This document shows, piece by piece, positions 1 through 11,308 of a stretch of DNA of 64,000 nucleotides. Position 1 is the stretch's first letter, and every line of letters starts with the position of its first letter. The notes below the pieces were generated by a model. It did no database searches. It was not told the origin of the DNA and saw only the letters and a program-made list of their open reading frames with translations. The DNA lies in the NCBI GenBank assembly GCA_014529385.2, contig CM043960.1, forward strand, positions 33,335,396 through 33,399,395, given 5' to 3'. Source of the stretch: Adiantum capillus-veneris. Its lineage: Eukaryota; Streptophyta; Polypodiopsida; Polypodiales; Pteridaceae. Made by a program: the position numbers and the translations under genes.

Positions 1-167
1 AAAACATTATTTGGGTTGGTTAGATATTATATTTTATGACATGTTCCCTTCCTCACCTTCACAATAATCACCCACCTTATTTACTACTAGTACAGGCTCT
101 GCTTTGGTTTTCTCTGGTTGATTTGTTTCGATGTTTTTATCTACAAACATATCTTTTGAATGGATCT
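1..167. other. Unassigned flank
   Basis: AT-rich sequence at the window edge. It may be the continuation of the minus-strand gypsy remnant that follows, but no conserved motif is visible in it. Confidence 0.3.
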
Positions 168-2470
168 TCAACCCCATTTTTTCCAATTTTTGCTCATTTG
201 TTTCCACAAATGTGGTTTAATTTTTAGAAGTTCAACGACAGTAATGGTGCATCTTATAGGAGAAGACATCAAATCATGTAAGCTCTTTGTATTCGTCATC
301 TGTGGAATCAGATTCCATTGAGATGGTATGATTCTCACTTCATATTTTGACTTGTGTTCCTCTATAAAGGATGGTAAAGTCCTTATGGTTGTTGGTTTAC
401 TCTCCATAGATACTTTTGTCCCTACATCCCTATATAATGATTGAATATCCCTCGAATAGATCTCATTATCCATGTTGACCTCAAGGATTGGTGCTAGTAG
501 CAACGTGGCACTTTCGTCCTTTTTTCTTTTTATTGTCTCCCATAGTGATTGTGGCCACCGCTCGTCCACTTCAAGAATTGGAGGCACCTCAAGCGATTTG
601 GCCTCATCTGTTGTGTTTGCAGCAATCCTCGTATCCAAGGATCCTTCTTTTTCCACTATTGATGGTTTGATCATGTTGTCCAAAGTCTTAGCGCATTGTT
701 TGAGAAGGTGGTCCCATACAATCATCACAGAACCATGGATTTTGATTTGTTCTGCCGTGTTGTTTTCCTCAAGTGCACTTGTTTTTACCTTTTTTGGCAC
801 ATGCACTACTTGCTATGGGGTTTCAAGGTTTCTGGTTGTATTAGAGCTTGAGCGGTTTCTATGAGCTTTTTGCACATCTCCATTTGTTTGGTTTTGATTT
901 CAAGATGCAGATAGATCAGAAATCTTTGTTCCAAAGTTTGGTTGTTCTTCTTTCTCGCCTCGTAGGCTTGCAATATAGCATCTAAATGCTTGTTTGCCTT
1001 TTTTATTAAGATTGATCCGCCTGATACAGTCTTTGACTCTTCTAAACCCCTTGTGTTTTCTTTGCTCTCTTATTCATGTTTGAGTTGTCCCTTTGATTGG
1101 GTTAATTAATTTCCAAGGTTGTCTTTTCCCTTAGCCTCTTTTCTTTCATTCTATCTCATTTGGCTTTCCATGATTTCCGTTGAGTCCTAACTAACCCATT
1201 TTCAAATTTGGTTTGTTCTAGAAGTTTCAACTCACCCGCCACTAGCTGATTTTTGGCTGCTTTATGATCTTGAGCTCTATTGACCACGTTGAATAGAACT
1301 GTTGACTCTAACTCAGGTTCACTTGAGCATGGTAAAATTCCTATGACATTGACGATTGCTTTCCCCAAGTTGTCAGGATTCTTAGCATGGTGTTGAAGTA
1401 AGTAATCCTTCCCACACCCCTCACAGAATCCAAAGATTTTTTGTTTGTGGATCCTTGTGTGGAAAACCTTGTGTCCACTAGTTATCTCCACATTCAAAGC
1501 ATGAGCCCTCTAGCTGGGCAGTTGGTGGTGCCCCCATTGATTGGTCCGTCCTAGGCAGATATCCTCTAGGCTTGTAGTTCTTGTTTGCTATGAATGTAGG
1601 CATATTTTCATCCATCGTGAATTGATTTCTGGCAGTTTGAGCCACATATGAATATTTAGTAGCTTCATAGATGCTAGCCCAAAATGGACTATCCTCAGTA
1701 GCATAAGCTACACCCTCAGATTCCCTCACATAGGTTTTGCATGTTCCTCATAGTAAACAGGTGGTGGAATCAATGGCTAACTTATGCGTGATTTAATCGG
1801 CTATGTGTACCACACAATGGTCCTATTTTGTCATGAGGCAAAGGTGGCTATTGGCCCAACACACGTTGTGGTTTGTCTCCTCCTTGCTCTATGTTATTGA
1901 GTCCAATCTGGTACCTCGGAGGTGGTGGCAATTGTTGCACTATTGGAGGTCCATATTTCCTTTTCCTCATAATTCCGGTTATAAAAGCACTCATTAATAT
2001 CATGATTGGTGTATTTTTTCTCAATGGCACACCACTTCAACACTGTGGTTGTTGTGGTCTCAGATTGAAATTTTGTCGATACATTTGATTCATTCTACGG
2101 ATCACTTCTTTGACGACTGGATTCACGTTTTGTGTGATTGAAGTAGGAGCACTACCTTTCATGGTTGCCTCATTGGCTATAGAAGAGGCATTGCCATGTT
2201 TGTATCTACGTCCTCTGTTACCTCTCAATACGTCTTACAGTTATCAACTAGATACAGCGCTCATACAATGCTTCCTTAGTGACTTGCTCAAATGTTGTGC
2301 ATGCTTTCAGATGTAAGTCCTTTTTGAGAGTTTTATTTCTCATCCCTCTATAAAGAGAATTGATAAATGATTATCTTGTGATAACTCTTGCACTGGACAT
2401 CTTTTAATGTATTGCTTGAAGCAGAGCGAAGCTTCCTTCACCTTTTCATTCTCACAAAATATTTCTGCAC
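168..2470 (-). pseudogene. Ty3/gypsy gag and pre-protease remnant
   Basis: Decayed gag of a gypsy retrotransposon, read right to left. A capsid-like stretch (about 2470-2230, with FKQYIKRCP) is followed by a Pro/Asn-rich part, two zinc-knuckle-like Cys clusters (CFECGD near 1485-1495 and CEGCGKDYLLQHHAKNP near 1370-1425) and an acidic spacer (800-230). Each block has a counterpart in the same order in the giant element at 14.5-16.75 kb, for example the shared core of DIQSLYRD and DIQSLYGD and the ending LLKIKPHLW against LLKLEPYLW. It therefore belongs to the same or a sister family. Several frameshifts and stops separate the open stretches, so it is dead. Protease, RT and LTRs are not visible in the window. 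Confidence 0.8.
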
Positions 2471-2639
2471 AAGGATATGTGTAGAACTTTTGTTGGTCCA
2501 AGCTATTTGTGATAGTGTGGATAGATTGGGAATCAAGCTTCTTGAGGTAGAATCAGTTTGCACAAGGATGTGATGCAACAAATATATCTGTGAAAAGGGA
2601 TGAAAATCCAAGTGACTCTGTTGTGTACTCAAGTTGTTA

Positions 2640-2830
2640 GATTCTTCTTCTTCTATCATATTTGGAAGGCCAGGAACGGTTGAGTGTTTTTCCAGGATCT
2701 CTTGATAGCCAACTACTTAGAGATTATCCAAGAAAGCAGGGAAACTATAATTGGGATTGAAAAAAGCAAGATCTCTGACGAGTGGAATAGGGTAGCTCTC
2801 ACCCGGCTATGACAATTTGATGTTTGCAAG
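2640..2830 (+). pseudogene. LINE 3' end fragment
   Basis: A short piece that translates to IWKARNG followed by residues matching the last part of the LINE remnant at 5.02-5.18 kb: WKARN, then an ESRETIIGIEK-like stretch, then EWNRV. It is the extreme C-terminal coding end of a plant L1-type non-LTR element and contains in-frame stops. No upstream LINE body is attached, so it is a 5'-truncated copy, which is usual for target-primed insertion. Confidence 0.55.
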
Positions 2831-3245
2831 GTTGGGGCTCCTTGTGAAAAACCTGATCATTGGTTTCCTTTGGATGTATGTGGTCATGGCTCAAATTGAG
2901 CATGGTGCTGATGTAATGGTTTTCTCTTATTAATACAACCTCTCACAATATGTGAGCAAAGAAAGGCTTTATATTTTTTTGAGATTGGGGGGACCTAATA
3001 GAAAAGTGCTAAAATAAAATTATACAACCATTAGACAATGTAGGCAATATATACGTGTATATATAATGTTTTAGTATATGCGAACATCATCAAAGTCTAT
3101 TCAAAGTCCCTGTGAATAAATCTTGGTTGCAACTTGAGGAACATTGCCACAAGAGGAACGTTTTAGCTTGACTTGGCTTGACAATTAATTCATATGTAGC
3201 GTGACTTGATTTGACCACGTGTGAACTATTAAATAATGGTCTTTT
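2831..3245. other. Unassigned spacer between LINE remnants
   Basis: AT-rich sequence with no long reading frame and no recognised motif. Confidence 0.4.
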
Positions 3246-5180
3246 ATGGAAGAGGTCATGAAATTACTGGGCTTTGGGCCAGGGATGTGTCGGTTGGTCC
3301 GCACCTTGGGTGTTGGTAGCCAATCTGTTCTCTTATTTAATGAGCGGGTTGTGGGGGCTTCTGAAGTAAAAATATCAATTAAGCAAGGCTTCCCACTAGC
3401 TCCTCTCTTGTTTTCCATTGGATCTCATCCTCTGGTGACAATGCTCAAAGACAATGCTTCAAGAGGGGAGATTCAAGGGCTATCCCCTCCCCAATAACAA
3501 CCAAGTACTAGAGAAGTTGTTTGCGGATGATTCACTACTCTTCCTCAAATCTTGTCCTTAGGTGATCAGGAAGGATCTAGATATTGTGCAAATGTATGCC
3601 ATTGCATCAAGGTCAAAATGAAATATTGAAAAATCTAGATTGATCTCCCTCTCAGAAGATGACTCCCTCAATCCAGTAATGTGGTCTGGGGAGATTGTGT
3701 ACAAAGGGATGGTATTTAGGCACCTGGGAGCCTCTCTAAAGGTGGATATAACTCACAAGAAAAGATTCTCATGGGTGTTGGATAAGATAAGGAGAATGTT
3801 GCATAGGTGGGAGTATGTGCTTCTCCCTTTCGTGAGCAAGTTGAAAGTGATCAACTCGTTTATGCTACCATATATAGTATTCATTGGCCCGCTGCTTAAG
3901 ATAGCCAAATGCAACTGGAAGGAGTTCTTAAAACTGGTAAAAAGATTCCTCTTGGAAAACAACAATAAAGACTCGTTGCCTTGGAAGTGGGTAAGCCGAG
4001 AGGCCATAGCAGGATCGGTGGACAAGGCAGTCTAGAAATTCAAACCCTAGTACTCACGCGAAGGCCCAATGTGCCAAGTTTGTGGTTGCAATCATGAAGC
4101 AAGATCAAGCCTGGGCTATTATGACAAAGGCCATGATGGACAATGCCAAACTATGCTCGCAAGGTTGCCAATGGAAATGGATATATTTGCATGACAAGTT
4201 TCTTGCCCCTTGATGGTCTAGCATGAAGCTTGGGGGCTTAACTGGTGAGCTTGATTGAAAGTGCAACAGAGGAGCGGAGGCTTTGGAATGGGGAGAGGTA
4301 ACTAGATACTTTCACAACTCGATGTCTCACTGGTCCCTTTGGCTTTCTGAGGCGAGAAGCATCCTGTTGAACCCTACTTGCAGAGAGGTGTCCAGAAAGA
4401 TGAACACTAAAAGACTCCAATGATTGGGTCAATTTTGGGACTACAGTAACAGTGAGCCTCCCGATTCAATCTCATTGGGACTGAAAGATTACTGGTAACT
4501 AGAGTCTCAAATTAGCTTGACAATTGCTACCTACCTACCTGCGAGTCTAGGTTTGATTGGAAAGCATGGCGGTGGCCATAGACAGACACTTTTGTAAACC
4601 ACACACCAAGGAGGTGTACAACATCCTCATGGTCTCGCTAGATTGGTTTTCCCCTTGAACAAGCAATGGGGAAAGAAATGGTCGAAGACAAGATGGGTGA
4701 CAATTGTAAAGAACATCCGGTGCCCACAATGGTCGCTTAGGATGAAGGTGTTCGTATGGAAGGTACTCTAGGGGGGCTTGAAAACTGGGGTGAAGATCCT
4801 AGCTAGATAGATGCCTGCAATGCATATCAGCAAGTGAGAGCGTCTCTCACCTTTTTAAGGACTATCGGGGATCTATGGTCTGGCAGGAAAGACATGGAAG
4901 TGGGTTCAAAACACATGGAAGATTGGGTTCTGCAAGAATGATCTCTTGTTGGGTGGGAAGGTGTTCATGCGCCAACCACTTCTAATCAGTACACAAATTA
5001 TCAAGTTCTGTTACTTTAAACAAGTTTGGAAGGCTAGGAACTATTGACTATTTGAAAACGTCATTGAAACAGCCAAGCTCGCGGAGATCATTTAAGAAAG
5101 CAAGGAAGCAATTATTGCCATTGGGAAACGGAGGAACTCTAAAGAGTGGAACAAGGTTGTGACTGCAACAATATCGGAAT
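3246..5180 (+). pseudogene. Non-LTR (LINE/L1-type) reverse transcriptase remnant
   Basis: Broken C-terminal half of a plant LINE ORF2. The first open stretch (3246-3497) holds the RT palm motif region, with a KQGFPLAPLLF box preceded by an NER/NG-type turn. The catalytic region follows in another frame near 3515-3540 (FADDS). The stretch 3640-4035 is the thumb/post-RT region (YLG-like FRHLGASLKVD, then RRMLHRWE). From about 4720 a zf-RVT-like tail is recognisable (VFVWK, GGLKTGVKILAR) and it ends near 5180 with WKARN. Frameshifts and stops interrupt it throughout. Endonuclease and ORF1 are absent, so this is a 5'-truncated dead copy. The tail repeats the fragment at 2640-2830, so at least two insertions of one LINE family lie side by side. 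Confidence 0.75.
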
Positions 5181-5480
5181 TGCATGGGTAAGTGTCTTAT
5201 TATTAGTGTAAGGTCCCTCCCTAAACCCTAGAGCCATTCAGAACTCTTTCAGCCTAGAAAATAATTTAGAAAAAGCGAGACCGACAAAGAAGTCATGCGG
5301 ACAACGAGACTTTACTCCAGAATGAAAAGACAAGGATATTTTGAATAAGAAATTACGTCATCCCTATATTTTTCAAAAAAAGATTATTTTTATACTTCTT
5401 CGTCAAAAGCCGCGTGGGAACTGATCTAAATCGAGAATGGGAGAAAAAGGGACTAACTTGATAGAAAGATAAAGTTAAGA
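5181..5480. other. Unassigned sequence
   Basis: No gene seen. It lies between the LINE tail and a minisatellite. Confidence 0.4.
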
Positions 5481-5486
5481 GATGAG

Positions 5487-5647
5487 AATTAAGAAGAAAA
5501 TTGGGGTCCAATAGGAATTAAGAAGAGAATTGGGGTCCAATAGCAATTGAGAAGAGAATTGGGGTCCAATAGGATTTGAGAAGAGAATTTGGGTCCAATA
5601 GGAATTGAGAAGAGAATTGGGGTCCAATAGGAATTGAGAAGAGAATA
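5487..5647. repeat. 29-bp minisatellite, about 5 copies
   Basis: The phrase GGGGTCCAATAGGAATT recurs with starts at 5503, 5532, 5561, 5590 and 5619, an exact 29-bp period with few substitutions. A TATA-like CCTATATAAGC follows at about 5658-5668, so the array lies just upstream of what could be a promoter. As 29 is not a multiple of three, the frames running through it are not coding. Confidence 0.9.
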
Positions 5648-6034
5648 CCCACCATTTCCTATATAAGCACCCCCTCTCCTTTGTAATTTTACACACACAT
5701 ATTGCTAAGCTACTTGCATACTTGCCATGCTCAAGATTATGCTTAAGTAAATCAAGGTTTCCATTAAACCTTGCTCTTGCTCTCTCCCACTCTTGAAGGC
5801 CAAACCCTCAACTCTCTTCCTCTCTTGAAGGCCAAACCCTTGAGGGTTTTGTGAAGAAGATCCTCTCTTCTTCCTCTTCATCTTAAATCCATTTCCTTCC
5901 TCCTTGAGCCTCACATCTCTTCAAAAAGGACTTCAACCCCACTTCCTTCTTGTTTAGAGGAGGTAATCTTCATTTCTAGCAGGATTAATTAATCCATGTG
6001 TTTTAATCCTAGGAAGGTTTATGTGCATCATTTT
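5648..6034 (+). promoter_or_regulatory. Possible promoter and leader-like region
   Basis: CCTATATAAGC at about 5658 resembles a TATA box. It is followed by CT-rich, stop-filled sequence with the phrase CTCTTGAAGGCCAAACCCT repeated at about 5790 and 5825. This could be part of an old LTR, but no partner LTR is seen. There is no gene in this stretch. Confidence 0.3.
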
Positions 6035-6960
6035 AGGTTTAAGCTTTAATGGTAAACTTGAAATTAGGGTTAAGTATTAATGGTAGTTATGCATCATTAA
6101 GTTAAACTTCAAAGGTAGATTTGCACTCGTAAGCTAAGCTTTAATGGTAACTTTGCATTTAGGTGTAAGCTTTAGTGACTACTTTGTATTTTTAGGTTCA
6201 AGCTTTAATGGAAACCTCGCAATTAGGGTTAAGTGATAAGAGTATCTATGCATCATAAAGTTAAGCTTCAAAGGTAGATTTGCTCTCGTAAGCTAAGCTT
6301 TAATGGTAACTTTGCACTTAGATGTAAGCTTTAGTGATTACCTTGTATTTTAGGTTTAAGCTTTAATGGAAACCTCGCAATTAGGATTAAGTGCTCAGAG
6401 TATCTATGCATCATTAAGGTAAGCTTCCAAGGTAGATTTTCACTCTTAGGCTAAGCTTTGATGGTAACTTTGCACTTAGGTGTAAGCTTTAGTGACTACC
6501 TTGTATTTTAGGTTTAAGCTTTAATGGAAACCTTGCAATTAAGGTTAAGTGCTAAGAGTGTCTATGCATCATTAAGTTAAACTCCAAAGGTAGATTTGCA
6601 TCCTTAAGCTAAGATTTTATGGTAACTTTGCACTTAGGTGTAAGCTTTAGTGATTACCTTGCATTTTAGGTTTAAGCTTTAATGAAAACCTCGCAATTAG
6701 GGTTAAGTAATAAGAGTATCTATGCATCATAAAGTTAAGCTTCAAAGGTAGATTTGCACTCATAAGCTAAGCTTTAGTGGTAACTTTGCACTTATGTGTA
6801 AGCTTTAGTGACTACCTTGTATTTTAGGTTTAAGCTTTAATAGAAACCTCGCAATTAGGGTTAAGTGCTAAGAGTATCTATGCATCATTAAGTTAATCAC
6901 TAAAGATAGAATTGCACTCTTAAGCTAAGCTTTAATGGTAACTTTGTACCATAAGAAAAG
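6035..6960. repeat. 158-bp tandem array, nearly 6 copies
   Basis: The anchor AGGTTTAAGCTTTAATGG (with small variants) occurs at 6035, 6194, 6352, 6510, 6668 and 6826, giving spacings of 159, 158, 158, 158 and 158. Copies differ by scattered substitutions and so are moderately old. Each unit contains three or four internal repeats of a TAAGCTTTARTGG-like core, suggesting the 158-mer arose by amplification of a ~40-bp element. The unit length is in the range of plant satellites and of a nucleosome repeat. There is no coding frame. Confidence 0.93.
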
Positions 6961-7439
6961 AGTAGTTGTCTAAGCTAGATAGAAGAAGTTCAATTTTTGG
7001 TATTGAAGAGTATTTCTAAAGTTGTCAATTTCAAGTTTGTTTCCAAATACGGGATGGGGGAGATAGGCGATAACTTTGTGGAATTGATGTCCATGTTGTT
7101 TTGAACCGAAAACTCCACGGCTTCCGTGGAGATGCCCCATGGATGGCAAAGGATTGCAAAACCTGGGATTCATACAAAACGGGGATTGCACTTAAAAAGT
7201 TGGCATTTCCAAAGAGACATTAACCATCAAACTTCCTATGGCAAAAACTCACTTGTATTTTCTAAATAAACTTGGCTGGTAGATAATTAATGAAAGTAGG
7301 AATTAAGGTTTATAAATGAATGAACCTAGGAATTACCAACTAGGAGTTAAAAAGGAATCTCGAGAGGTGATAGGGATAGCCCATTGCAAAACATACATTT
7401 AACTAAGAGTTTTGGAGATTTTTTGGAAATGACTGGAAA
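6961..7439. other. Unassigned sequence
   Basis: No gene or repeat recognised between the 158-bp array and the inverted-repeat arm. Confidence 0.4.
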
Positions 7440-8495
7440 CCAAGATAGATCTTCTTGGGGTCAATTTGATTCAGAGGCCGGCCCATTGAGAGGATTCTCT
7501 TGGGGAACTTGACGGAGATTGGCCCTTTTTGGCTAGGGGCAATGTAACCGGCAAGTTGTTATATCTAGGTCATTCATGTCCAAGGAATAAGGGATGAATG
7601 GGTTTGTTTTATTTTTGCCCGGCCGGGTGAAGTACCCTCATTATCTTATTGGAAATCGGCCATAAACCGAGTATGGTCTGATGCCAATAGTTGGATGAGA
7701 AGGTCATACTCAGGGAGGATGATGTGAATTAATTAAGGAAATTTGTTCGAATTGGTTGCTTAAAAAGGAACTGGAAAGGCTAGGAATATAGGGGCTATCC
7801 TGTGCATCTGTCACCAGATGGTGCTATACCTCTCGAAATAAAATGCTTAGGAAGGAACGATTAAATTACTTGATGAGCTTTTCCCAAACACTTAATTCTG
7901 GGAAATATTGTGAAGGTGTTGTCATTTTGATGGCTTGTAACCGATTATCTTGGCCTGAATGGAGAGGCAAGATGAATTGGTTGAAACTAAATGTGTTGCA
8001 TGATTAGTTAGGAAACTAGTTACAAGCTAATTATAGCAGATAAAGAAAAGGAAATGAATTAAAAGTTTTTAAATAAAGATCTAGTGGGAACAACCAGAAG
8101 AATTTCCCTGAACGAGGGTACGCAATAGATTTCATACTGCTTGTTGTTTGATGATGTCTAATAGACTACCATCTTCCTGATTTTGTAGTAGTTAAGTACT
8201 ACCTCGGGAAGGGATTTTCATGAAATGGTTCGGTGGGTGGGCGGATCCGGACGGTCAGATGGCCGGATGTTGATTTAAAAAATTTATGTTAAACGCTAGG
8301 ACTACGTGGGATAAAAATGGGTAATCAGGGACGAGCAAGACCAGGTAGGATTGCAAGATCCCTCTTCTTAGGGGAAAGTGATAACTGTCGTGCGTGCTTG
8401 TCAAGAAAAAGGGGTTATCGCCATGAACCAAGGGAGAACAAGAAAGCAAAAGCAGATCCTCCAGTTAAAGATCAAGAGAATCAAGACTAAGGACC
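7440..8495 (+). repeat. Left arm of a long-range ~1 kb inverted repeat
   Basis: This segment matches the reverse complement of 62,987-64,000 at high identity. Shared phrases include CCAAGATRGATCTTCTTGGG at the outer end, TTTTGCCCGGCCGGGTGAAG, GGACTACGTGGGATAAAAATG and CATGAACCAAGGGAGAACAAG. The left copy has about 42 extra bases near 8338-8380. The match ends near 8495 and 62,987, while the outer end runs off the window on the right, so the repeat is longer than seen. It is probably part of a dispersed element such as an LTR, but no LTR termini are identified. Confidence 0.85.
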
Positions 8496-8888
8496 ACGAT
8501 TTTGGGTGTGGAAAGTTGTCAAGGACAGATTGATTATGAGAAGCGGATAGAATCATTGAATGAAGGGATGTGCCCCCTTGGGTTGGCATTCGAGATAGGC
8601 AAGAGTCCTGTCTGAGTGTCGGTCCCAAGTGGGAGGGATACCTGCAGATAGATCTACATCATTCCCTGGAACGATCTGGAGGACTGAGGGAGTTGAGTAG
8701 GATCCAGTCTGGGTATGGCCCTCACAATTAGCCAACCAAGTGTTCTACCTTTTTCATGGGGTGGCTCCCCTATTAACTAATGTACTGTTGGTTGCTAAAA
8801 GATATCATGGCTCCACATGAACATGATTCGTAATTGTAATTCTTCTAGGTTTTTGATATAGTCCACTAACGATTGTGAGTTTTGCAAT

Positions 8889-8890
8889 AT

Positions 8891-8925
<35 letters not shown>

Positions 8926-8935
8926 TATATATTTA
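8889..8935. repeat. (ATTT)n microsatellite
   Basis: About eleven near-perfect TTTA/ATTT units, degrading into ATAT at the right edge. Confidence 0.95.
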
Positions 8936-9129
8936 TATTTAACACACTATCATTGGTAGAATCTAACTCAATGTACTCCCACATTGACTTATGTACTCAA
9001 TGGTTAAAACTCTTTTTTTGGGTATCGTTATATGAGCCTTGATATATTGTTATGCCTATAGTGTTTACATAAAGTAGGTGGTACTAAATCTAAGCAAGAT
9101 GCTACGCTTGGCTTTGAAGGGAAAAAGCA

Positions 9130-9130
<1 letters not shown>

Positions 9131-9160
<30 letters not shown>
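9131..9160. repeat. (GA)n microsatellite
   Basis: Fifteen uninterrupted GA dinucleotides. Confidence 0.95.
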
Positions 9161-9163
<3 letters not shown>

Positions 9164-9961
9164 CCCTGCGTAAGGAGGAGTTGGAAGAGGGGCATAAATC
9201 TTTTGTGTGTGCTTTGATTACAACAATGCAACGAGAGAAGCTTATTACTTGGTGAGCCAAAGGTCGTTTTTACGATCTTTGAGCCCACAACTGGCCACCT
9301 GGCATGATCGAATCCATCGCCCACAACTCAAATCGCATGGCCTAGAGCCTCGCAAGAAAGCATTGCTTTTTATTATTATTATGAGCTTGCATCGATGCTT
9401 TTCACTCGTTCTGAGGTCTGCAGAGAGTTGGCCACCACAATTCGAGAGCCTTAAAGGAGAAGAAAAGTCTGTAGCGAGATAATTTGAGAGAAAGCACAGG
9501 AGGGGGGATGTTGTGTGAGCATGGCTATCAGTAGGGCAACCCATCTAGTGGCGTGAACAGTTGGGGCATCTGACATACAGCACAAGGAGGAGCTTTCACC
9601 TATTGTGCAAGAATTCTAGAGTAGCGAAGGGGTGGTGGACGACAGCTATTGATCTCCTCAGTAGCTAGAGGAGCACCAGCTATGACATAAGGTCTACAGC
9701 GTGCTCTCGCAGCTTAAAGTCTATGGAATTGCTTCTTCTCTGGACATGCGTATAGTGATTCATGGTCAAATTTAAGCAATGGCTAGACTACTGGACATAC
9801 AATTGTGTCATTCTTTGCTTTTCAATACCTATACTGCGCTCCTAGCCGTAGGCAAAGAACATGGCTCCTCATGGAGATGTCGTCAGATGGAGCGGTCCAG
9901 GCCTACCTCTTCTCTCTATACAAGTACTCTTCCCTACAATTCTGTGGTTGATATCTATTTG

Positions 9962-10366
9962 TGAACAATGTAGATAGCCCAAGTCAAGTAGGATTATGGC
10001 GGGCTCCAAGGACACTAAACCATTGTTCTCGGGCTTTCAAACTTTTTTTATGGCCGGTGCGGATTCCACCAGTGAGTATCTATGCAATTACGAAGAACAT
10101 TAGTATTTCTTGTAAACAATGATCCAAGCGATGAGGAAGTGGTGGGACATGTGGATCTGCAGGGTGCTCCCCCTTCTCAAACAGATACGCATACTTTTGA
10201 TCAAGATCGTCTTCATATGTTGGATGATCATATCTAGTTCTAGCACCTTTCAGATTAAGATCTCGTCAACCTTAGAAAAGCTTCACCTAGAGTGGCAGGT
10301 GATGTACTCCAACAATGTCATCTGAGAAGTGAGCTGGTCTGCTTTTTCACATGCAGGACTTTCCAA
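9962..10366 (+). pseudogene. Unrecognised coding-like remnant split by the giant retrotransposon
   Basis: One frame at about 10,110-10,220 reads LVNNDPSDEEVVGHVDLQG and continues with acidic, protein-like composition before stops appear. A good splice-acceptor-like tract (CTGCTTTTTCACATGCAG) ends at about 10,356. Sequence to the right of the retrotransposon (39,142 onward) continues in a protein-like frame with VATEDIAPYSEYAKK. I do not recognise the protein. It could be a dead host gene or an older transposon gene. Confidence 0.3.
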
Positions 10367-10371
10367 GAGGC
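10367..10371. repeat. Target-site duplication GAGGC (left)
   Basis: Identical to 39,142-39,146 and immediately outside the LTR ends, as expected for LTR-retrotransposon integration. Confidence 0.93.
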
Positions 10372-11288
10372 TGTTAGCACCAAGCTAACGTGGACACCAT
10401 TTTTCGGAGTTCTCCTTGTAAAGACAATTATTATTTTGATAAATCGGGAATATTGTAACTCTTGTTTTCTTAATAAAACTTGTAATTAATGAGCCGGGGC
10501 TACAAGCTTCCAGATTATATCAGCCATTTAATTCCCAGCTTTAGTAGAACTCCAGATTATCACTTTTGACTACCCAAAAACCTTGGCTAAGGTATAAAAG
10601 CCAATTTTTGTAAGTTTTTAAGTTTTGGATAAGAAATACACAGCGTGAGCTAACGACGCTCACTTCTCTCCTTCTCGCGCTTCCTACTCCCTCTCCGGTT
10701 GTCACATTGCGAATGCATTTGTTTCATTGCAACTGCAGGTAAGAGCTCTACGCATTGACGTAAGCCATTCACAGTATTCCGTAGCATTTGGCGTCGCCGA
10801 CCTGCAGTCTAATTTCATCATAAGTAGGAATTTACACTTTTAAAACAAAAACTAAGCATAGGCGGGGTATTGGGGCATCATTGCTAAGCATTTAGATGCA
10901 TTCTGGGTCGAAAACGACTAGGTCAAAAATCCATTGCTGTTAATAATCGCGATTTTGGAACTTGACCTAAAGTGGGGTTTGAGGCCATAGACATGTGTGC
11001 TTAGGTCTTATAAACTTGTCCTAGAAGTTTTGTTACATTTGGATGTCATTTGATGCTGTAACAGATGTGATTTTCTTGCCGATGAGCGATTGGCTTTTAG
11101 TGATTTCAGTCACTTGAGTGTAGCTTGAGTTAGATGCGAGTTGTTAGTTGTTTTCCAAGAGATTGACAACCCCTTGTAGACTCTATGCACTAGTCGAGTC
11201 AGCTTCGTCCCATGGTTTGACAAATTAATCATGGTTCTCGGTAATACTGCAATAAGATAGGATGGTGAGGTTAGACATGCATCCCACA
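10372..11288 (+). repeat. 5' LTR
   Basis: Begins TGTTAGCACC and ends ATCCCACA. It aligns along its whole length with 38,223-39,141. It holds the promoter (TATA at 10,593), a CAG|GTAAG splice-donor-like site near 10,739 and a partial copy of the internal palindrome (TTAATAATCGCGATT at about 10,940). Confidence 0.95.
10591..10601 (+). promoter_or_regulatory. LTR core promoter TATA box
   Basis: GGTATAAAAGC inside the 5' LTR, conserved in the 3' LTR at about 38,441. Transcription would start some 25-35 bases downstream, near 10,625. Confidence 0.7.
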
Positions 11289-11290
11289 TT

Positions 11291-11308
11291 TGGCGCCGCT
11301 GCCGGGGA
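11291..11308 (+). other. Primer binding site (tRNA-Asp type)
   Basis: TGGCGCCGCTGCCGGGGA begins two bases after the LTR end. It differs at one position from the classic plant tRNA-Asp-complementary primer site TGGCGCCGTTGCCGGGGA. It would prime minus-strand DNA synthesis. Confidence 0.85.

Larger units (their letters stand above)
8496..9961. other. Unassigned sequence with two microsatellites
   Basis: No gene is supported; the short frames here overlap on both strands. It contains an (ATTT)n tract at about 8889-8935 and a (GA)n tract at about 9131-9160. Confidence 0.5.

Noticed and set aside
5475-5698. Repeated SNPIGPQF-type frames
   Set aside because: The 29-bp period shifts the frame in each unit; this is a noncoding minisatellite.
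9028-9544. Minus-strand ~98-aa frames near the GA tract
   Set aside because: They include microsatellite-derived Ser-Leu runs and lack any conserved pattern.
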